Shown here: positions 23,267 through 26,527 of the stretch, piece after piece
Position numbering within the stretch: the stretch's first letter is position 1
Layout of the letters: every line of letters starts with the position of its first letter
Origin: CAZGSG01 sp964528095
GTDB taxonomy: Bacteria; Bacteroidota; Bacteroidia; Chitinophagales; Chitinophagaceae
Length of the DNA: 26,527 nt
Assembly: GCA_964528095.1 (NCBI GenBank)
Contig: CAZGSG010000049.1
Span: 1 to 26,527, forward strand
Direction: 5' to 3'
Made by a program: the position numbers and the translations under genes
Notes under the pieces: model-generated
What the model was told of the DNA's origin: nothing
The model's database searches: none
What the model saw: only the letters and a program-made list of their open reading frames with translations

Positions 23267-24184
23267 TCATTCACATATTTTTAGTACAACATTTCCTTTT
23301 TTTCTTTCTGTGCCAACGTATCTGTGTGCTTCAACTATCTCGGCCATTGTAAAAGTTCTGTCAATCGTAGCTGTAAAATCTCCTTTCTCAAACAACTCTT
23401 TCAATAGCTTTAGGTGTTGTATGTTTTCGGAAGCGTATCCTAAATTAACACTTACATAAACACCGCTTTTATTCAGGAGATTTTTACATTGATTTTTACT
23501 ATACTTCCCAATTGCGTCAAAGATAATATCATACTTTTCTGTCCGTATTGTAAAGTCTTCCCTGTCATAATGAACAGTGTTATTAACTCCCAATTCGGAA
23601 ACAAGTTTATGACCCTTGGAGCTGCATACTGCTGTTATATTTGCATTATGATGTTTGGCCACCTGAATTGCTGCTGTTCCTACTGAACCAGTTGCACCAA
23701 TAATTAAAATTTTTGGGGTTGATTTTTCGGTAATCTGTGCTTTCCCTAAAAAATGAATTGCTGTTTGTCCACCAAATATTATTGCAACAGCTTCTTCGTA
23801 TGTAGCATTTTTAGGCATTTCAAGTACATTGCTGTTCTGACTAACTACAATATATTCTGAATATGTTCCGAATTTGAAACCAGTCATCCCAAAAACTTTA
23901 TCTCCAACTTTGAATTTTGAGACTTTATTTCCTTTGCTTTCAACAATACCCGAAAAAACAGTTCCTAAAATGGGTTTTCGTGGTTTTGAAATGCCTAAAA
24001 CCAATCGCATAATTAACTTCATAAATCCCCTGACAGCAAGACTTCTTACTCTTACATCTCCAGAGTTGACCGCGGTAGCAACAATTTTGACAAGAATTTG
24101 ACTGTCTTTGGGTATTGGTTTAGAAACTTCCTGAATTTGCAAAACTTCAGGGGTTCCGTATTTGGTGCAAATAACTGCCTTCAT
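23267..24184 (-). CDS. NAD(P)-dependent alcohol dehydrogenase / quinone-oxidoreductase-like MDR protein
   Basis: 305 residues. The N-terminal GroES-like domain has MKAVICTKYGTPEVLQIQEV, the substrate-side VNSGDVRVR, and GTVFSGIVESKGNKVSKFKV with GDKVFGM. The Rossmann cofactor motif is IIGATGSVGTAAIQVAKHHN (about 154-173), A-x-G-x-V-G type. There is no catalytic-zinc Cys-His set or structural four-Cys lobe, placing it in the zinc-free quinone-oxidoreductase branch of the MDR family. It probably reduces quinones or enals in the cytoplasm. It follows the exported-protein gene by 15 bp. The DNA is A+T-rich compared with the heptose operon. Confidence 0.9.
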   Translation of the reverse strand: MKAVICTKYGTPEVLQIQEVSKPIPKDSQILVKIVATAVNSGDVRVRSLAVRGFMKLIMRLVLGISKPRKPILGTVFSGIVESKGNKVSKFKVGDKVFGMTGFKFGTYSEYIVVSQNSNVLEMPKNATYEEAVAIIFGGQTAIHFLGKAQITEKSTPKILIIGATGSVGTAAIQVAKHHNANITAVCSSKGHKLVSELGVNNTVHYDREDFTIRTEKYDIIFDAIGKYSKNQCKNLLNKSGVYVSVNLGYASENIQHLKLLKELFEKGDFTATIDRTFTMAEIVEAHRYVGTERKKGNVVLKICE

Positions 24185-24199
24185 GTAATCAGTGCAGTT

Positions 24200-24823
24200 T
24201 TAAAGATTTACCCCAAAATGAAGGCCCGGCTGCCAGAAGAAGACTCTTGGCCATCTATCATCAACCTGTTTAAACGAATCAGGCATTGTTGATTGATAGG
24301 GACGATGAGTCATTGCTATTGAAGGTTGGAAAAAAAGCCTATCCTTGAAAAGTTTAATGTGATAACCAATGGAATAAGTGTTAAAGAGTTGAAAGCCATT
24401 GTCAATCTTTTTACCGTTATCATTTACAAAAGTTTGCCAGGCGGGCATCATGTCAATTTGAGCAAAAAGACCATTCCATAAAAACCTTTGATAAGCAAGT
24501 GAAAATCCGTATTCACGAATATAACCTGGAAACCCTTCTCCTTCTGCTTCATATGATTTTCCATAAGGAATGCCAATTGGCCAGCCATATTTCCAGGTTT
24601 TTAGTTCAAGTGAAATTACATCCTTTCCTGTAATGCGATAACCTAAGTTCAGATAAACCATTTCAGGCGGATTATTATCAGGTATTAAATTAGCCAGCAT
24701 AAATAAGGTGCTGCCTATAAAATACTTTTTATAAGTACTGTCTTGTTTGGCATATTGAGCTTTAACTTGTAGAGTGCCTGCTATCATTAAAATCAAGGCG
24801 AACCATAGGATTTTCTTTTGCAT
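24200..24823 (-). CDS. Exported beta-barrel-like protein of unknown function
   Basis: 207 residues with a signal peptide (MQKKILWFALILMIAGTLQVKAQ). The mature part alternates short aromatic strands and polar turns (EMVYLNLGYRITGKDVISLE, FSLAYQRFLWNGLFAQIDMM, LFFQPSIAMTHRP) and ends LHFGVNL, a pattern typical of small outer membrane barrels of 8-10 strands. I do not recognise a named family. It lies between the Crp/Fnr regulator and the oxidoreductase, all on the minus strand, so the three are likely co-expressed or co-inherited. Confidence 0.75.
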   Translation of the reverse strand: MQKKILWFALILMIAGTLQVKAQYAKQDSTYKKYFIGSTLFMLANLIPDNNPPEMVYLNLGYRITGKDVISLELKTWKYGWPIGIPYGKSYEAEGEGFPGYIREYGFSLAYQRFLWNGLFAQIDMMPAWQTFVNDNGKKIDNGFQLFNTYSIGYHIKLFKDRLFFQPSIAMTHRPYQSTMPDSFKQVDDRWPRVFFWQPGLHFGVNL

Positions 24824-24892
24824 ATCTTTCCTGTATTGTTAAATGATACTGCAAAATTAGATTGGCTGGTAGCTTAAATACGTTCACTTTAG

Positions 24893-25489
24893 TTAAGAAA
24901 TGAATCTTAAACCTTTATTTTTCTCCAAAACCCTTGCCCTTAACCTGCTTAGTGATTGTGGTTTTATACCAAGATAACTTGCTAATTGATGCTGTGGCAC
25001 ACGTTGGATAAGGTCGGGCCTTTTCTGTAGTAAATTTAAGTATCGTTGTTCAGGTGAAGAGGTCTTAAACTCGTCAAAATTGATTTGCTGTTTAGCTAAA
25101 AGTTCTTCCGATAAAACTCTGCAAAGCGATTCAAATTTTGGGAATTTATTAAAACTGTCAGCTTCCATCTCAGGGTTTGTAACTATCAGAATTGTGTCTT
25201 CCACACAAGATATGTAATATTCGGAAGAGGTTTTATTTATAACGCAAGGCGGTGTCAAGCCTTCCATTTCTGTATAGAAAGTGGTTGTTTTTTCTTCACC
25301 GTCTATTATATAATATGTCCGAATACAACCTTTAAGAACAAAGTACCCATCATTAGACTTTTGTCCTTCTTTGAGTAAGGTTGTTCCTTTTTTTTCCGAG
25401 CGAAATATGTCAAAAGAAACGATTGCTTTCTTTTCATCTTCTGTCAGCGAAATGTATTTTGATATAAAGTCAAATAATAAATCTTGCAT
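24893..25489 (-). CDS. Crp/Fnr family transcriptional regulator
   Basis: 198 residues. The N-terminal cyclic-nucleotide-binding-like beta roll runs from about 20 to 115 (GTTLLKEGQKSNDGYFVLKG, then IRTYYIIDGEEKTT), without the Arg-Ser pair that binds cAMP in Crp. The C-terminal helix-turn-helix is VPQHQLASYLGIKPQSLSRL (about 164-183). The sub-type is common in Bacteroidota, where it often regulates an adjacent gene. It lies 69 bp upstream of the barrel-like protein gene and probably controls that gene and the oxidoreductase. No Fe-S cysteines are seen at the N-terminus. Confidence 0.9.
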   Translation of the reverse strand: MQDLLFDFISKYISLTEDEKKAIVSFDIFRSEKKGTTLLKEGQKSNDGYFVLKGCIRTYYIIDGEEKTTTFYTEMEGLTPPCVINKTSSEYYISCVEDTILIVTNPEMEADSFNKFPKFESLCRVLSEELLAKQQINFDEFKTSSPEQRYLNLLQKRPDLIQRVPQHQLASYLGIKPQSLSRLRARVLEKNKGLRFIS

Positions 25490-25529
25490 TGTTTTATGTT
25501 GTTGCTGTCGTTTGTTACACTGCCATCAA

Positions 25530-25655
25530 CGGGCGGGGGCTTTATGCAGTTGGGGAATTGACCAACTGTGCGCCCGGAACCGAAGCTAAATTTATAACTA
25601 AAAGCCGAAGTTTAGAACTACTGCCCGGCAGAATTCCGTCTGCCGGAACCAAAGC
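25530..25655. repeat. Palindrome-rich intergenic block
   Basis: Two strong hairpins and a direct repeat lie within 126 bp. The first has outer arms GGGCG/CGCCC (25530-25534 and 25570-25574) and inner arms CAGTTGG/CCAACTG (25546-25552 and 25561-25567). The second is CCGGCAGA/TCTGCCGG (25625-25632 and 25639-25646). CCGGAACC[G/A]AAGC occurs at 25573-25585 and 25643-25655. There is no coding frame of note. The block is in the 736-bp gap 25490-26225 and is much more GC-rich than its surroundings. Confidence 0.6.
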
Positions 25656-25729
25656 CTGGATGCGCGCTGTTGCTGATTGTTATTCCGTCCAGTCCCAATT
25701 GCACAAAACCTGATGTTGTACGCATGTCG

Positions 25730-25894
25730 TCACGATTTCCCCAGACGCATTTTTAGTTCCGAAATATTTTCGTCAAGCAAAGAGTAAAGCTGTTCAATGG
25801 TACGTATTAAATTATTTTCATTACCTGCTTGCCTGATCAACTTGGAATATTCGCCGTAGGGGGTTGTTAATGATCTTTGAAACAAGGCAACTTT
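25730..25894 (-). pseudogene. Unidentified 54-codon coding fragment
   Basis: A minus-strand frame between stops reads KVALFQRSLTTPYGEYSKLI, RQAGNENNLIRTIEQLYSLL, DENISELKMRLGKS, then a stop. The C-terminal heptad-like leucines suggest a real coiled-coil or helical tail of a former protein. There is no start codon and no recognised family. The other frames here are not convincing. Confidence 0.35.
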
Positions 25895-26208
25895 TTATTT
25901 GCCGATTAAACTTAAAGAATGAAGAGCACAGACATTCTTGGAGTCGACGTTTGGAAGACAACATTAGGTTGTTATTTGCACTTGCAAAAAAAATGGCATC
26001 AGTACCGAACAATGAAAAGGGTTTTAAGGTGATTTATAAGTGGATCAGGGCCCATTGTAGGACAACCATGATGGTTATTAGTAGTAACGGAATACACTGG
26101 CATCTAAACATACAAATATTGAAAAGGTCGGGTATGGTATTAATCAGCGCCATGTAAAAACTACCATAAACAGGGGAATTAATACAATTAGATGCCTTGT
26201 AAGCTATT

Positions 26209-26217
26209 GTACCTTTG
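26209..26217 (+). promoter_or_regulatory. Candidate -7 element before a small plus-strand ORF
   Basis: TGTACCTTTGC contains TACCTTTG, an exact TAnnTTTG match, about eight bases before an ATG at 26226. The upstream TTG spacing is not ideal. Confidence 0.35.
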
Positions 26218-26225
26218 CGATTGAA

Positions 26226-26453
26226 ATGGCAAAAAAGTTACCTGTATATTCTATTTGCACGAATAAAGACAGGGAAAGGAAGCCGGCCGGATTATTTATT
26301 TCCAGGTTTGGCAATGCCTTGCGCAAAGAAAGTATTTACTGGATGGGGGCTAATGCTATTCTGCTCCTGGCTTTACAGTCTTTGTTGATGCGTATTTCGC
26401 AACCACCAGCTCCTGTTGAACGAATTAGTGACCAGATGAAAAATAACTGGTAA
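26226..26453 (+). CDS. Small hypothetical protein with one hydrophobic segment
   Basis: 75 residues starting MAKKLPVYSICTNKDRERKP. A basic N-terminal half is followed by one hydrophobic stretch (YWMGANAILLLALQSLLMRI, about 38-57) and a polar tail ending QMKNNW. I know no family for it. The promoter-like TACCTTTG just upstream and the absence of any competing minus-strand gene argue mildly in favour; the short length and unknown conservation argue against. The 74 bp after it to the window end show nothing recognisable. Confidence 0.35.
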   Translation: MAKKLPVYSICTNKDRERKPAGLFISRFGNALRKESIYWMGANAILLLALQSLLMRISQPPAPVERISDQMKNNW

Positions 26454-26527
26454 TACTTTATCAGGCTACCAACGCTTTAAAGAAAGCATTTCCTAACCAT
26501 TATCACTGTTTAAGTGGTGCTGTTATT

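Noticed and set aside
25864..26157. 97-codon plus-strand frame and an overlapping 63-codon minus-strand frame
   Set aside because: Neither shows domain-like sequence, and they overlap each other; I saw no promoter or ribosome-binding support.
1..26527. CRISPR array, rRNA genes, prophage structural genes
   Set aside because: No regularly spaced repeats, rRNA-like sequence or phage morphogenesis proteins were seen.

Overview
The window looks like chromosomal DNA of a Bacteroidota bacterium, probably a Chitinophagaceae or related Sphingobacteriia-type genome (inference). The reasons are family-level: a CusA-type efflux operon with a lipoprotein adaptor, DUF4199, serine-recombinase and tRNA arrangements typical of the phylum, -7 elements of the TAnnTTTG type close to start codons, and almost no Shine-Dalgarno sequences. 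Nearly all genes lie on the minus strand, so transcription runs right to left.

Region 1 (1-3200) is a three-part heavy-metal-type RND efflux operon. In transcription order it holds a small secreted or anchored protein, a TolC-family outer membrane channel, a lipoprotein adaptor, and the N-terminus of a CusA/CzcA pump that runs off the left edge. Region 2 (3180-4640) holds a 226-bp element with 41-bp inverted terminal arms and an exported protein of unknown function. Region 3 (4810-11856) is a probable single operon: a dihydroorotase-like protein that has lost its metal ligands, a DUF4199 membrane protein, a GT2 and a GT4 glycosyltransferase, and HddA, GmhA and an HddC-GmhB fusion. The last three supply all four steps from sedoheptulose 7-phosphate to GDP-D-glycero-alpha-D-manno-heptose, and the glycosyltransferases presumably build a heptose-containing surface glycan.

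Region 4 (about 11985-21540) starts with tRNA-Pro(GGG), followed by a serine-recombinase remnant whose frame reads antisense into the tRNA. Next comes a visibly more A+T-rich seven-gene module: HlyD-type adaptor, TolC, ABC ATPase, two FtsX/MacB-type permeases, an NtrC-family response regulator and its histidine kinase. A good sigma-54 promoter lies just upstream of the first gene, with a palindromic enhancer-like site about 75-115 bp further up. An HNH-endonuclease remnant lies at the far end. I read this as a decayed tRNA-integrated island carrying a self-regulated export system; this is the most interesting part of the window.

Region 5 (21687-26527) has a secreted alpha/beta hydrolase, a decayed stretch with protein fragments and a GC-rich hairpin, and an A+T-rich trio (MDR oxidoreductase, exported barrel-like protein, Crp/Fnr regulator). 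The trio is bracketed by strongly palindromic intergenic sequences. The right end is mostly non-coding, with fragments and one possible small ORF behind a promoter-like sequence.
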